From Salinimicrobium catena (GTDB lineage Bacteria; Bacteroidota; Bacteroidia; Flavobacteriales; Flavobacteriaceae): a DNA stretch of 64,000 nucleotides. Shown in pieces: positions 34,586 through 41,650 of this stretch. Below the pieces are notes generated by a model. That model made no database searches, was not told where the DNA came from, and saw nothing but the letters and a program-made list of their open reading frames with translations. Numbering within the stretch: position 1 is the first letter of the stretch; every line of letters begins with the position of its first letter. The translations under genes and the position numbers were made by a program. The stretch spans positions 496,001 to 560,000 of the forward strand of contig NZ_FNGG01000001.1 of the NCBI RefSeq assembly GCF_900102915.1, given 5' to 3'.

Positions 34586-35421
34586 GACTTAGTTTTATTC
34601 TTTTCATCCAATCTTCTATATAAAGGCAAAGTCTTTCTGTTTAGATCAATCATTTTGATATTAAGAAACGGTTGTTCCCTGTGATCTTTCACCTCAAACT
34701 CTTTTAGTATTGCATTTAAGCGCTTGAGTTGGTCGGTAAACTCTGTTGTAGTATAAAAGTCTGTATAAAGCTCTGAAACACGCTTAGAACAGTTCCAAAC
34801 CTGACATTTAAACTTTGCATCGTTCTTAGTTACATATTTAGTAACATAAGAAGCTATTGACCTAATATTGCTAGAATTTAATTGTTTTACATCAAATGCT
34901 GAAGAGGGCTTAAAATCTTTCTTTCTAGGTTTAATTCCATTCTTGATTTGTAGGTCTATCCAGTAGTTCCACCACTTTTCAATTTTCCAGTATTTATTAG
35001 TGATCATATGGAAATGAACATTCCCTTTATAGGCATCATTCTTTGTTTGTCGTTCTGCCACCCAAACATATTCAAAGTCGCTACTTCTCTTTTTTGCATT
35101 ATCTAAGAACTTCCTGAGAATATTTACTGCTTCTTCATCTGAGACTTTATTTAAGAATGTTAGAGTAACAAAACTTAATCGTTTATAGCATCTCGCAAAG
35201 CAGGTAATTTTCTTTCTGATCTTTTGTTTTGATCTTCTTGAAAGAGTACGAAGTTTAATTTCTTTTTTCTCCACACTCACTACTTTTTTCTTTTTTGGTT
35301 TCTTATCTGGATCTGGTTTTTTGCGTTGTAATGCTGAACCTGAAAATTCTTCTTTTGGAACTACACCGTATTGACGAGTTGAAAATGCGACACTAGTTCC
35401 ATAAGTATTCTTGACTATCAT
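34582..35421 (-). CDS. HUH endonuclease, rolling-circle Rep-like protein with two tyrosines
   Basis: 279 residues. After a Lys-rich N-terminus come the three HUH motifs in order: FVTLTF (84-89), the metal site HFH (136-138, in GNVHFHMI) and SYVTKYVTK with Tyr192 and Tyr196. The double-tyrosine spacing resembles phage and plasmid Reps such as microvirus replication proteins, so it probably nicks and rejoins DNA at a replication origin of the excised circle. It could also be a relaxase for mobilisation. It is the last gene of the leftward element operon, 93 bases after the 72-residue protein gene. No helicase domain is present. Confidence 0.78.
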   Translation of the reverse strand: MIVKNTYGTSVAFSTRQYGVVPKEEFSGSALQRKKPDPDKKPKKKKVVSVEKKEIKLRTLSRRSKQKIRKKITCFARCYKRLSFVTLTFLNKVSDEEAVNILRKFLDNAKKRSSDFEYVWVAERQTKNDAYKGNVHFHMITNKYWKIEKWWNYWIDLQIKNGIKPRKKDFKPSSAFDVKQLNSSNIRSIASYVTKYVTKNDAKFKCQVWNCSKRVSELYTDFYTTTEFTDQLKRLNAILKEFEVKDHREQPFLNIKMIDLNRKTLPLYRRLDEKNKTKS

Positions 35422-35434
35422 AATCGGAATCGTT

Positions 35435-35490
35435 GCACATTAATAAATACCATTTAAAGGTTTTTAATTGAGGGTAGATATTAATGGTGC
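35435..35490. other. Imperfect inverted repeat upstream of rep (candidate origin)
   Basis: GCACATTAAT (35435-35444) faces ATTAATGGTGC (35480-35490), with TTTAAAGGTT repeats inside and beside the loop. The position between rep and the preceding gene suits a nick site or rep operator; no consensus nick sequence is recognised. Confidence 0.25.
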
Positions 35491-35514
35491 TGTTTTTAAA
35501 GGTTAAAAAAAAAC

Positions 35515-35733
35515 TTACTCTTGGATGAATGGAGGAATGAAACTATCTCTCTTGAATTGACGCATGAAAGCACGTGTTCTTCTGTTGTAAACATTCATAT
35601 ATTGCCAAGTGGGATGTTCTTTGTTGAGAAACATCTTAAACCCGTTTAGTTTATGAACAAACATCCATTTCTTAGGGGAAGTGCCATCTTCAAAATAGAC
35701 TATAACCGAATAATCATTTTTCTTTTTTAGCAT
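35515..35733 (-). CDS. Small basic element protein of unknown function
   Basis: 72 residues with no recognised family. The N-terminus is Lys-rich, followed by alternating aromatic and charged residues (V-I-V-Y-F-E-D-G-T, W-M-F-V-H-K-L-N-G-F) and a basic C-terminal third with R-R-T-R-A-F-M-R-Q-F-K-R. It has no signal peptide or membrane helix. The ATG overlaps the end of the HTH gene by 7 bases, so translation is probably coupled. Its position between HTH and Rep suggests an accessory role in replication or copy control, which is only an inference. Confidence 0.65.
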   Translation of the reverse strand: MLKKKNDYSVIVYFEDGTSPKKWMFVHKLNGFKMFLNKEHPTWQYMNVYNRRTRAFMRQFKRDSFIPPFIQE

Positions 35734-36026
35734 CTTAACCCCCTTCCATTATTTGATGATTGAATTTGACTAAGTGCCTCATTAACCTCTTCCAGTTTAT
35801 AGAGAATTCTGTTCCCTATTCTGTGAGCTTTAATAGTTCCATTTTTAGTCCAATCGTGGAGAGTGGGAAGAGATATACAAAGAAGCTTCGCGGTATCTTT
35901 TCTAGTTAAGAGAGTGAGCTTTTCTTTCTCTTGAGGAATGAAAGTTTGTAGTTTTCTTTCAAGAACTTCTTCAACGACTTTTTTTATGTCGGAGAGTTCG
36001 AATGTGTGCAATAATACTTTTGCCAT
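35727..36026 (-). CDS. Helix-turn-helix DNA-binding protein (MerR-like/excisionase type)
   Basis: 99 residues. An N-terminal helical segment precedes a winged-helix HTH_17-type domain (about 42-90) with the pattern L-T-R-K-D-T-A-K-L-L-C-I-S-L-P-T-L-H-D-W-T-K-N-G-x-I. Such proteins are common beside Bacteroidota integrases and act as excisionases or regulators of the element genes. It is followed directly by the 72-residue gene (7-base overlap). Palindromes in the 80-base leader (36091-36116) are possible operators. Confidence 0.82.
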   Translation of the reverse strand: MAKVLLHTFELSDIKKVVEEVLERKLQTFIPQEKEKLTLLTRKDTAKLLCISLPTLHDWTKNGTIKAHRIGNRILYKLEEVNEALSQIQSSNNGRGLRC

Positions 36027-36090
36027 AATTAATCTTATTTAATTGATTTATGGCGCAAATATGTTGCGAGAAGGTGCGTGTGGTAGTTCG

Positions 36091-36116
36091 AGTGGTAACC
36101 ACTAAGTTATTTAGTG
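36091..36116. promoter_or_regulatory. Overlapping palindromes upstream of the HTH gene
   Basis: AGTGGT-A-ACCACT (36091-36103) overlaps CACTAA-GTTAT-TTAGTG (36100-36116). Both are perfect. They cover the stop of the upstream gene and lie 65-90 bases before the HTH ATG. They could be an operator or a weak terminator/attenuator. Confidence 0.45.
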
Positions 36117-36784
36117 ATCTTTTCTAAATCAGATTTTATAGTGTTTGATATTTCATCAAAACCTTGTGATTCAAAGAGATTAAGTGTGATCTTTAGTGTT
36201 TTAGGAGTTCGAACATTATTTTTCCCTGCAGTGAGATAGGATAAGTATTTTCTAGTATTTTCTTCGCTATGGCCTATAATCTCCGAAAGAATCTTAGACG
36301 TTTTTTTATTATCAAATTTGCTTAAATCCAATCCCAAATAATGCAGAGCTAGAAGTTTTTCCTTATGGTCTAAAGAAGATTTTTTAGGAAGTGTCTGTGG
36401 CTTATTTTTTAATTCGTTTAACCATTTATAATATTTTACAAATTCTAAAGCCTGTTGTGAGATTTGCTTACGGAAAAGAAATGCCTGGTCAGATTCAGAG
36501 TGAAGTTTAACCTCTTCAAGTTCTCCAGTTATTATAATTTTATTGAAAGCTTCAGCAAACGTTCTTCGAAACTCGAAAGGAATATCAAGATCAAAGATTG
36601 CTGTTCCTTTAGGAATAGAATAATATTTAGAAAAAATATTTCTTTTAGCTCTTGGGATTGGCAGATTAGTAACAAAATTGTTTATTTCTCGAAGTTCATT
36701 TTCTATCAGGTATTGTTTTTCTGAAGACTTTTCGAGTGCAGATTTGAAAGACTTTTTGAGGTCAGAAAGAGTGGTAAGAATCAT
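36107..36784 (-). CDS. Element protein of unknown function
   Basis: 225 residues from ATG 36784, where the protein begins with a helical charged segment. An earlier in-frame start at 36850 would add a hydrophobic 22-residue stretch that overlaps the upstream terminator and is rejected. It is largely helical and rich in Lys and Glu. The C-terminal third (about 150-225) has H-Y-L-G-L-D-L followed by I-I-G-H-S-E-E-N-T-R-K-Y-L, which looks like a DNA- or protein-binding helical domain. No family recognised. It precedes the HTH gene by 80 bases and may be in the same operon. Confidence 0.65.
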   Translation of the reverse strand: MILTTLSDLKKSFKSALEKSSEKQYLIENELREINNFVTNLPIPRAKRNIFSKYYSIPKGTAIFDLDIPFEFRRTFAEAFNKIIITGELEEVKLHSESDQAFLFRKQISQQALEFVKYYKWLNELKNKPQTLPKKSSLDHKEKLLALHYLGLDLSKFDNKKTSKILSEIIGHSEENTRKYLSYLTAGKNNVRTPKTLKITLNLFESQGFDEISNTIKSDLEKITK

Positions 36785-36835
36785 TAAAAGAGAATGTATT
36801 GGAATTAATGCGTAATTGGTGATACTCTTTAGTAA

Positions 36836-36871
36836 AAATAAAAAAAGCACCCATTAAATCTAATGAGTGCT
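36836..36871 (-). terminator. Rho-independent terminator of the lipoprotein gene
   Basis: On the minus strand AGCACTCATTA pairs with TAATGGGTGCT (36846-36871, one mismatch) and is followed by CTTTTTTTATTTTT. It lies 26 bases beyond the lipoprotein stop, separating it from the regulatory and Rep genes. Confidence 0.8.
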
Positions 36872-36896
36872 ATTCTTTTATTTTAAGACCTAATAC

Positions 36897-37628
36897 TTAT
36901 ATCTCATCCTCCTCATCCTCATCTTCCATTTCTACATCACTTGCTAAATCAAGACCATCAGCAACGACATCAAAAATATGAGTATTTTCAGTAGAGCTAA
37001 CAACTATAACACCTGCTTCGTTCTTAGTTGCATTGGCGTACTGCTCATCAGTAACTTCCATGAACCATGCCACAGGATCAAAAGTGACCTGAGCAATAGC
37101 TACTTGGGCTTCTGCAAATGAAATTAATCCTTCTCTTTCAACTTCAAAAGTTTCCTCAGAATTAAAATCAAATCGGATGTCATGTTCTACTCCGTCTGGA
37201 GCCACATAAGTTCCGAAAAGACGAATAGCTGGTTGTTCTAATCCTTCACTTAATTCTATTTCCACCTCAACTTCTTCATAGGTTCCTGCAGGAATAGATA
37301 TAAAATTAATATCAGGATTTGTGGTTCCTGTAGCGAAATCGATCAATGTATTTTGTTCTATTTCGAATTCTATTTCTATAGAATCATTTTCTGCTTCTAC
37401 TTCGAATTCCAAACTGCTAATGGCAATATGGCCTGTAGAAAATGTAAGAGTACCAGCGGCAGCTTGCTTTAGTTGGGACTCTTTGCTTATGGCTTGAGTT
37501 GTTAAAGCCGATTGAACTGTGTTGAATTCAACTCCCACCTGTGCTTCTGTGGTAGGTTCGGATTCTGTGCTACAAGAGACGAAGCTCACGGCTAGGATCA
37601 TCATTAGTGAAAAGGATAAGTGTTTCAT
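36897..37628 (-). CDS. Acidic lipoprotein carried by the integrative element
   Basis: 243 residues. The lipoprotein signal ends in S-F-V-S-C (Cys about 19). The mature protein is beta-rich and very acidic, with alternating Glu (E-F-E-V-E-A-E-N-D-S-I-E-I-E-F) and a tail E-D-E-D-E-E-D-E. The pattern of an early G-H-I-A-I-S-S-L and later P-A-G-T-Y-E-E-V-E-V is reminiscent of DUF4382-like lipoproteins, but I cannot assign a family. It has its own terminator and lies alone between integrase and regulatory genes, so it is probably cargo. A role in surface exclusion of phages is a guess. Confidence 0.8.
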   Translation of the reverse strand: MKHLSFSLMMILAVSFVSCSTESEPTTEAQVGVEFNTVQSALTTQAISKESQLKQAAAGTLTFSTGHIAISSLEFEVEAENDSIEIEFEIEQNTLIDFATGTTNPDINFISIPAGTYEEVEVEIELSEGLEQPAIRLFGTYVAPDGVEHDIRFDFNSEETFEVEREGLISFAEAQVAIAQVTFDPVAWFMEVTDEQYANATKNEAGVIVVSSTENTHIFDVVADGLDLASDVEMEDEDEEDEI

Positions 37629-37765
37629 TTTAAATAGATTTAGGTTTGTTAAAAAATAAATTAACTTCTTGTTAAATATAAAACAACTGAGATCTCTTTT
37701 ACCCTACCCCCCTGTTAATTTTTTTATTTTAGAAAGGAATGTGCCTATTATTCAGGTTTTTGTCT

Positions 37766-39001
37766 TTAGTTAAAGAATGGATGATTTACTAATTTATCTG
37801 CGTTCTGTTCTTGAGTTACCCGAATGTATTGCAAAAATGATCTTTCTGATTTATGACCAGTGATTTTCATTATTGATATACTGGGAACATCCGCTAAATA
37901 CAAATTAGTGGCAAAACTTCTTCTTGCTGTATGAGTGGAAACAAGATCATATTTTTTAGAAAGAGTTTTTTCTACTTTTCCACCTCTTGTAATTGTAGTT
38001 TCTACTGTTTCTTTCAAACCTGCTAAAGATGCCACATCTTTTAAATACCTGTTCATAACCTGATTAGTATAGGCTTTAGGTAGATGATTATCATATTTAG
38101 CTAAAATCTTTTTAACTGTCTTGTGCAAAGGAATAGAAACTCTTTCTCCTGTTTTTTGAGTCCTTACTTGAATGATAGATTTTTCTGTTATTATATTTTC
38201 TGGCTTTATCTGCGTGAAGTCCGAAAACCTTAAACCTGTATAACACCCGATCAGGAAAAGATCTCGTACTTTTTCTAAACGAGGACTGGCAGAAAGATCA
38301 AGCTTTTCAAATTTTTCAAGTTCATCAAGTGTGAGATAGATAGAATCTGACTCTTCCCTAAGAGTTTTAAACTTTCTCTTTTTAAATGCTAGGTTTGTAT
38401 TGTAACCTCTATCAGTAGCTTCATTCATAAATGTTTTTAATGTCTTGATATGTTTTCCAACTGTATTAGAGGCAAGTTTATGCTCGAGAGATAGAAAGGA
38501 AACGTATTGATTGTAGAACTCTAAATTTATTGAATGGAAGTCTATTTCTTTATTGAGATAAGCAGAGTACTTTTTTAAATATCTATAGGCAGTTGTGTAA
38601 ACTTTTACTGTTCCTTCTTTTTTGTGAGCTTTACTTTCCTCTATGTAATTTTTTATAAACTCAAGGAGAGTTAATTTATTCCCTTGAAGAATATTCCCTG
38701 AAAGTTCTGCTTCAAAAGTTTTTTTGAGGATTGTATTATTTGGCTGAATTCCGTCATTCAAAAGTTTTCGAAATGCAGTATTTATGGCAGTTTCAAAATT
38801 ATTTAACCGAGCATTAAACTCTGGATATTCTCTAAACTGTTTAGTTTCTTTCACTCTCTGTTTGTCAACATTCCAAAATTTAGGAAGAATCTTTTCTCCT
38901 GTTGAATATTTAAATCTTTTATACTGATACCTAAACAGCATATAGATCAAAGTCTCTTCTTTTGCCTTTGGTTCTTTGAGGATAAATTTTGCGTTTGCCA
39001 T
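37766..39001 (-). CDS. Tyrosine recombinase (integrase) of the element
   Basis: 411 residues: N-terminal arm-binding domain (about 1-105), SAM-like core-binding domain (about 108-205) and catalytic domain (about 220-400). Catalytic residues are all present: R258 in TGLRFSD, K283, H357 and R360 in HTARR, H383 in TGHKS and Tyr392 in LQYIR. It would catalyse integration and excision at the tRNA-Ile2 3' end; its gene lies next to attR as usual. The -7 box is only 4 bases from the ATG, so the mRNA is nearly leaderless. One copy of the 24-bp repeat overlaps its promoter. Confidence 0.95.
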   Translation of the reverse strand: MANAKFILKEPKAKEETLIYMLFRYQYKRFKYSTGEKILPKFWNVDKQRVKETKQFREYPEFNARLNNFETAINTAFRKLLNDGIQPNNTILKKTFEAELSGNILQGNKLTLLEFIKNYIEESKAHKKEGTVKVYTTAYRYLKKYSAYLNKEIDFHSINLEFYNQYVSFLSLEHKLASNTVGKHIKTLKTFMNEATDRGYNTNLAFKKRKFKTLREESDSIYLTLDELEKFEKLDLSASPRLEKVRDLFLIGCYTGLRFSDFTQIKPENIITEKSIIQVRTQKTGERVSIPLHKTVKKILAKYDNHLPKAYTNQVMNRYLKDVASLAGLKETVETTITRGGKVEKTLSKKYDLVSTHTARRSFATNLYLADVPSISIMKITGHKSERSFLQYIRVTQEQNADKLVNHPFFN

Positions 39002-39005
39002 GGAA

Positions 39006-39036
39006 CAAATATATTCTAAAAAATCATTCAGGGGAC
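39006..39036 (-). promoter_or_regulatory. Integrase promoter overlapping the right 24-bp repeat
   Basis: On the minus strand TATATTTG (complement of 39006-39013) is an exact -7 match. The -33 position falls within the repeat at 39027-39050, which predicts autoregulation by arm-site binding. Confidence 0.5.
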
Positions 39037-39050
39037 GAATGAGGGGACGA
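39027..39050 (+). repeat. 24-bp direct repeat, right copy (candidate recombinase arm site)
   Basis: Identical to 32557-32580 and in the same orientation, with two GGGGACGA units separated by ATGA. It lies 121 bases inside attR. Confidence 0.9.
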
Positions 39051-39171
39051 ATAAATTTAATTTAATGCTGTTATCTTTGTTTTTGCTTTATCCTGTAAAC
39101 CCTTTAAAATATAGTCTAAACCTGTATTAATAAAGAAAATAAGATAAAATGCAGTAAAATTTCATGGTGTA

Positions 39172-39184
39172 CAGGTGGGACCAC
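39172..39184 (+). other. attR core of the integrated element
   Basis: CAGGTGGGACCAC, copy of the tRNA-Ile2 3' end at 32492-32504, with no tRNA attached. Confidence 0.85.
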
Positions 39185-39192
39185 GAAATTAG

Positions 39193-39219
39193 ATCCTCGC
39201 CAATGGCGGGGATTTTTTG
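39193..39219 (+). terminator. Displaced original terminator of tRNA-Ile2
   Basis: ATCCTCGCC-AAT-GGCGGGGAT (one G-U pair) followed by TTTTTT, 8 bases after attR. Before integration it would have followed the tRNA directly. Confidence 0.8.
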
Positions 39220-39617
39220 TTTGTGCACCTTATATTCGGCTCCCCAAGTTCCCACTTCCCTTTTATTGCCCTCTATTCCAACTCCTTTTGCCGCTTTTCA
39301 AAGAACCTTTACCACATTTACAACTCCCTCATTTTCAGATATAAGAATCTTCCTTCAATCATAAAGTTTTTCTTCCAAAAGAAAACTTAAAGAGGGTTGT
39401 TAAGGCCTTTTCTACAGTTAAGCTTAAGGTAAAATGTAGGAAATATGATGATTTAACTTTCTGTGTGCCAGATTAATATGACACCATATTAAGACTTCTT
39501 AACACTGCTCTCCCCTATATTTGTCCGGTACAAAAGCAGGTGTCTTATGAGGGTTAAAAGCTCACCTTGAATGTTGATGCCTTATTCATTAACCATTCTA
39601 ATTTAAACACAAAACCT
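39220..39617. other. Intergenic stretch between the element and the TSP3 lipoprotein gene
   Basis: About 400 bases with no gene. The only feature recognised is an exact -7 box, TATATTTG at 39516-39523, about 95 bases before the lipoprotein ATG. This gives a long 5' leader. Confidence 0.6.
39516..39523 (+). promoter_or_regulatory. -7 box of the TSP3-repeat lipoprotein gene
   Basis: TATATTTG, exact TAnnTTTG match; no good TTTG at the -33 position. Confidence 0.4.
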
Positions 39618-41189
39618 ATGAGAAAATTCCAAATTTACCTAGCATTTCTGGCCGCCTTTGCGCTGGTTTTTACATCCTGTAGTAAGGATGAGTCCGACAC
39701 AATAGCTACCGAGGAGAAAGCAACTCTTTCCTTTGGAGCCATTGTTGCCGATATGGCCAACAAATCTGCCGACAAACAATCTGACGTGGGTGACCTTCCC
39801 ACCTGTTCAGAAGATTCTCCCGCATACGTAGAAGTCGTATTGATGAAGGGTGATGAATATGTAATTGGGGAGGACGAGCCGTACAGGGTCGATCTTGCTT
39901 CCGGCCAGGTGTTCACCAAAGAAGATGAGGCTTTAGAGCTGGAACCGGGACAGTACACCCTGGAACATTTTGCCACCTATGATGCAGAAGGGAATTTAAT
40001 CTGGATCGCGCCAAAGGGAGGAGTACTTGAGAAATTCGTTGACGCGCCGCTTCCGCTGAACATCGATCTTGGTGCCGGAGTGAAGAAGTATGTTGATGTT
40101 TCCGTTCTTTGTTATGACGACAGGGATGTCAATCAATACGGGTACCAGTTCTTTGAATTCAATACCACAAAAGCGATGGAATTCTGCTTTTTCGCAAATT
40201 ACTGCGCCCCAAGCGGAAGACACTTCCCTGCGAGATATTCTGTAGAATTTTCTGTTGACGGTGAGGTGATCTATGAAGCCGAAGAGAACATTAACAATGT
40301 TGGCGTGAACGAATACGGCGATAACTATGCAGATCCTATTTGTTTTGCACTTCCGGATCTTTCTGAGTATGCAGATGATGAAGAATACATCGACTATACC
40401 GTAACTCTCCTTGATTCTGAAGGCGTGTATGATGCTCCCGAAAACATGACGATCACAGGAAGCCTTAGCAGAAACGAGATCGAAGCTAACTTTGACGGTG
40501 ACAGCAATGTGGACTATGAGCACCTGAGATTTGGTTGTGACGGAGAAGTGCCTGCAGATGACGCAGACGATGACGGAGTAGCCGATGAGGAGGACAACTG
40601 TCCTGAAACCTATAACCCGGGGCAGGAAGATGCCGACGGGGACGGAGTAGGAAACGCCTGTGAGGATGGTTCCGGAGACGGAGACAACGATGGCGACGAC
40701 AATGACAACGACGGGAACGATAATGACGGAGACAGTGACGGTGATGATAACGACGGAGATGACAATGATGGGGACGAAGTAGCAGAAAACTGTGACACCG
40801 CCTACATGTATGGAGATAATGAGCTTGACGACCTTGGTTTGTATGATAACGCTAACTGGGGCTGGGGTCTTGTTCTGGATGAAGATGCCTTTGATGATGA
40901 ATATTACGAAGGTGACGGTGTGTGGAGATTGCCATTCTACGCCGGAGCCGGACAAAATGATGTTTCCAAAGGCTGGGAAGCCGGTTATATCGTGCTTACT
41001 TTAGACGGAAATGAACTCGAGGTGGATATTGAGCTTAACGAAGGGGTAAGCCTGAATGAATCTCATATCTACGTTGGAGCTGACTGGCCTGAAAGTGACG
41101 CGCCGGGACAATTTGACCTGGGCACTGATACCTTCACAGTGGGTGATGCACCTCATATCATTGTACATGCGGAGGTGTGTGAAAACTAA
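39618..41189 (+). CDS. Surface lipoprotein with thrombospondin type 3 (calcium-binding) repeats
   Basis: 523 residues from ATG 39618 (an earlier start would spoil the signal peptide). Lipobox V-F-T-S-C at about 21. The N-terminal 300 residues form one or two beta-rich domains. Residues about 312-391 are a TSP3-like stretch (D-A-D-D-D-G-V-A-D-E-E-D-N-C, then G-Q-E-D-A-D-G-D-G-V-G-N-A-C) grading into pure G-D-N-D-G-D repeats expected to bind calcium. The C-terminal about 130 residues form a separate domain with Cys near both ends. Probably cell-surface; function unknown. A strong terminator follows. Confidence 0.85.
   Translation: MRKFQIYLAFLAAFALVFTSCSKDESDTIATEEKATLSFGAIVADMANKSADKQSDVGDLPTCSEDSPAYVEVVLMKGDEYVIGEDEPYRVDLASGQVFTKEDEALELEPGQYTLEHFATYDAEGNLIWIAPKGGVLEKFVDAPLPLNIDLGAGVKKYVDVSVLCYDDRDVNQYGYQFFEFNTTKAMEFCFFANYCAPSGRHFPARYSVEFSVDGEVIYEAEENINNVGVNEYGDNYADPICFALPDLSEYADDEEYIDYTVTLLDSEGVYDAPENMTITGSLSRNEIEANFDGDSNVDYEHLRFGCDGEVPADDADDDGVADEEDNCPETYNPGQEDADGDGVGNACEDGSGDGDNDGDDNDNDGNDNDGDSDGDDNDGDDNDGDEVAENCDTAYMYGDNELDDLGLYDNANWGWGLVLDEDAFDDEYYEGDGVWRLPFYAGAGQNDVSKGWEAGYIVLTLDGNELEVDIELNEGVSLNESHIYVGADWPESDAPGQFDLGTDTFTVGDAPHIIVHAEVCEN
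40670..40785 (+). repeat. Short-period coding repeat (Gly-Asp-Asn-Asp) in the TSP3 lipoprotein
   Basis: Tandem six- to nine-base units of the GACAACGAC/GATGGCGAC type encode the acidic G-D-N-D-G-D stretch. The array is likely prone to length change by slippage in multiples of three. Confidence 0.75.
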
Positions 41190-41225
41190 TTCATATATTG
41201 TAAATACTGTAAATTCTACAGTAGA

Positions 41226-41258
41226 AGCGGAAGTTCGAAAAGAGCTTCCGCTTTTTTA
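41226..41258 (+). terminator. Rho-independent terminator of the TSP3 lipoprotein gene
   Basis: AGCGGAAG (41226-41233) pairs with CTTCCGCT (41245-41252), followed by TTTTT. Confidence 0.85.
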
Positions 41259-41415
41259 TTTCAATAAATTTTTCAGCAGTATTTTCTTTTAATCTCATGT
41301 TCCTCAAAAGGTTCAACCTCTTCTTAAAATTTCCTGAAGAACCCTGTTAAGCAATCTAAAATTCTATTCGTGAATATTGTTTTTCCTGTATTTTCCCCTT
41401 GAAAAAGAAAAAGTT

Positions 41416-41622
41416 ATGAGCGCAGAAGACATTTATGAACTACTACAGCCTAAGATCAAAAGACTGAACAAGACCGAAAAGAAAAAATTGTACTACAAGA
41501 TCTTTTCTGAAACGCATCCTGCCTATCAGGTGAGGAAAAGAGCAAAAACCAGGAGTCTTTCAGAAGCAAAAGAGAAACTCCAAAGAGATTTTCGGGTTGC
41601 CTGCCTACAGGAACGGGCATAG
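41416..41622 (+). CDS. Small conserved-looking cytoplasmic protein of unknown function
   Basis: 68 residues from ATG 41416; the in-frame upstream extension to 41377 is rejected because it starts within an AT-rich leader. Helical and strongly basic (R-L-N-K-T-E-K-K-K-L-Y-Y-K, V-R-K-R-A-K-T-R), with no signal or membrane segment. It may bind nucleic acid. It converges on the DUF5916 gene, with 28 bases between stops. No family is recognised. Confidence 0.6.
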   Translation: MSAEDIYELLQPKIKRLNKTEKKKLYYKIFSETHPAYQVRKRAKTRSLSEAKEKLQRDFRVACLQERA

Positions 41623-41650
41623 ATCCCAGTAGAGCTTTCCGAAAACCTTT

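Larger units (their letters stand above)
32505..39184. mobile_element. 6.68-kb integrative element inserted at tRNA-Ile2
   Basis: Bounded by 13-bp copies of the tRNA 3' end. Clearly more AT-rich than the flanks. It encodes a tyrosine recombinase next to attR, a HUH replication or mobilisation protein, a HTH protein, two unknown proteins and an acidic lipoprotein (all leftward), and a convergent OLD-type nuclease. It carries a substitute terminator for the tRNA at its left end. It lacks structural phage genes and conjugation genes, so it should be a satellite or mobilisable element that borrows help. It looks intact: both attachment cores, the recombinase residues and the Rep motifs are present. 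Confidence 0.88.

Noticed and set aside
39164-39364. Rightward 66-residue open frame across attR
   Set aside because: Spans the attachment core and a terminator hairpin; not coding.
39996-40955. Leftward 319-residue open frame rich in Val and Ile
   Set aside because: Mirror image of the Asp/Asn-rich lipoprotein on the other strand; a low-stop antisense frame.
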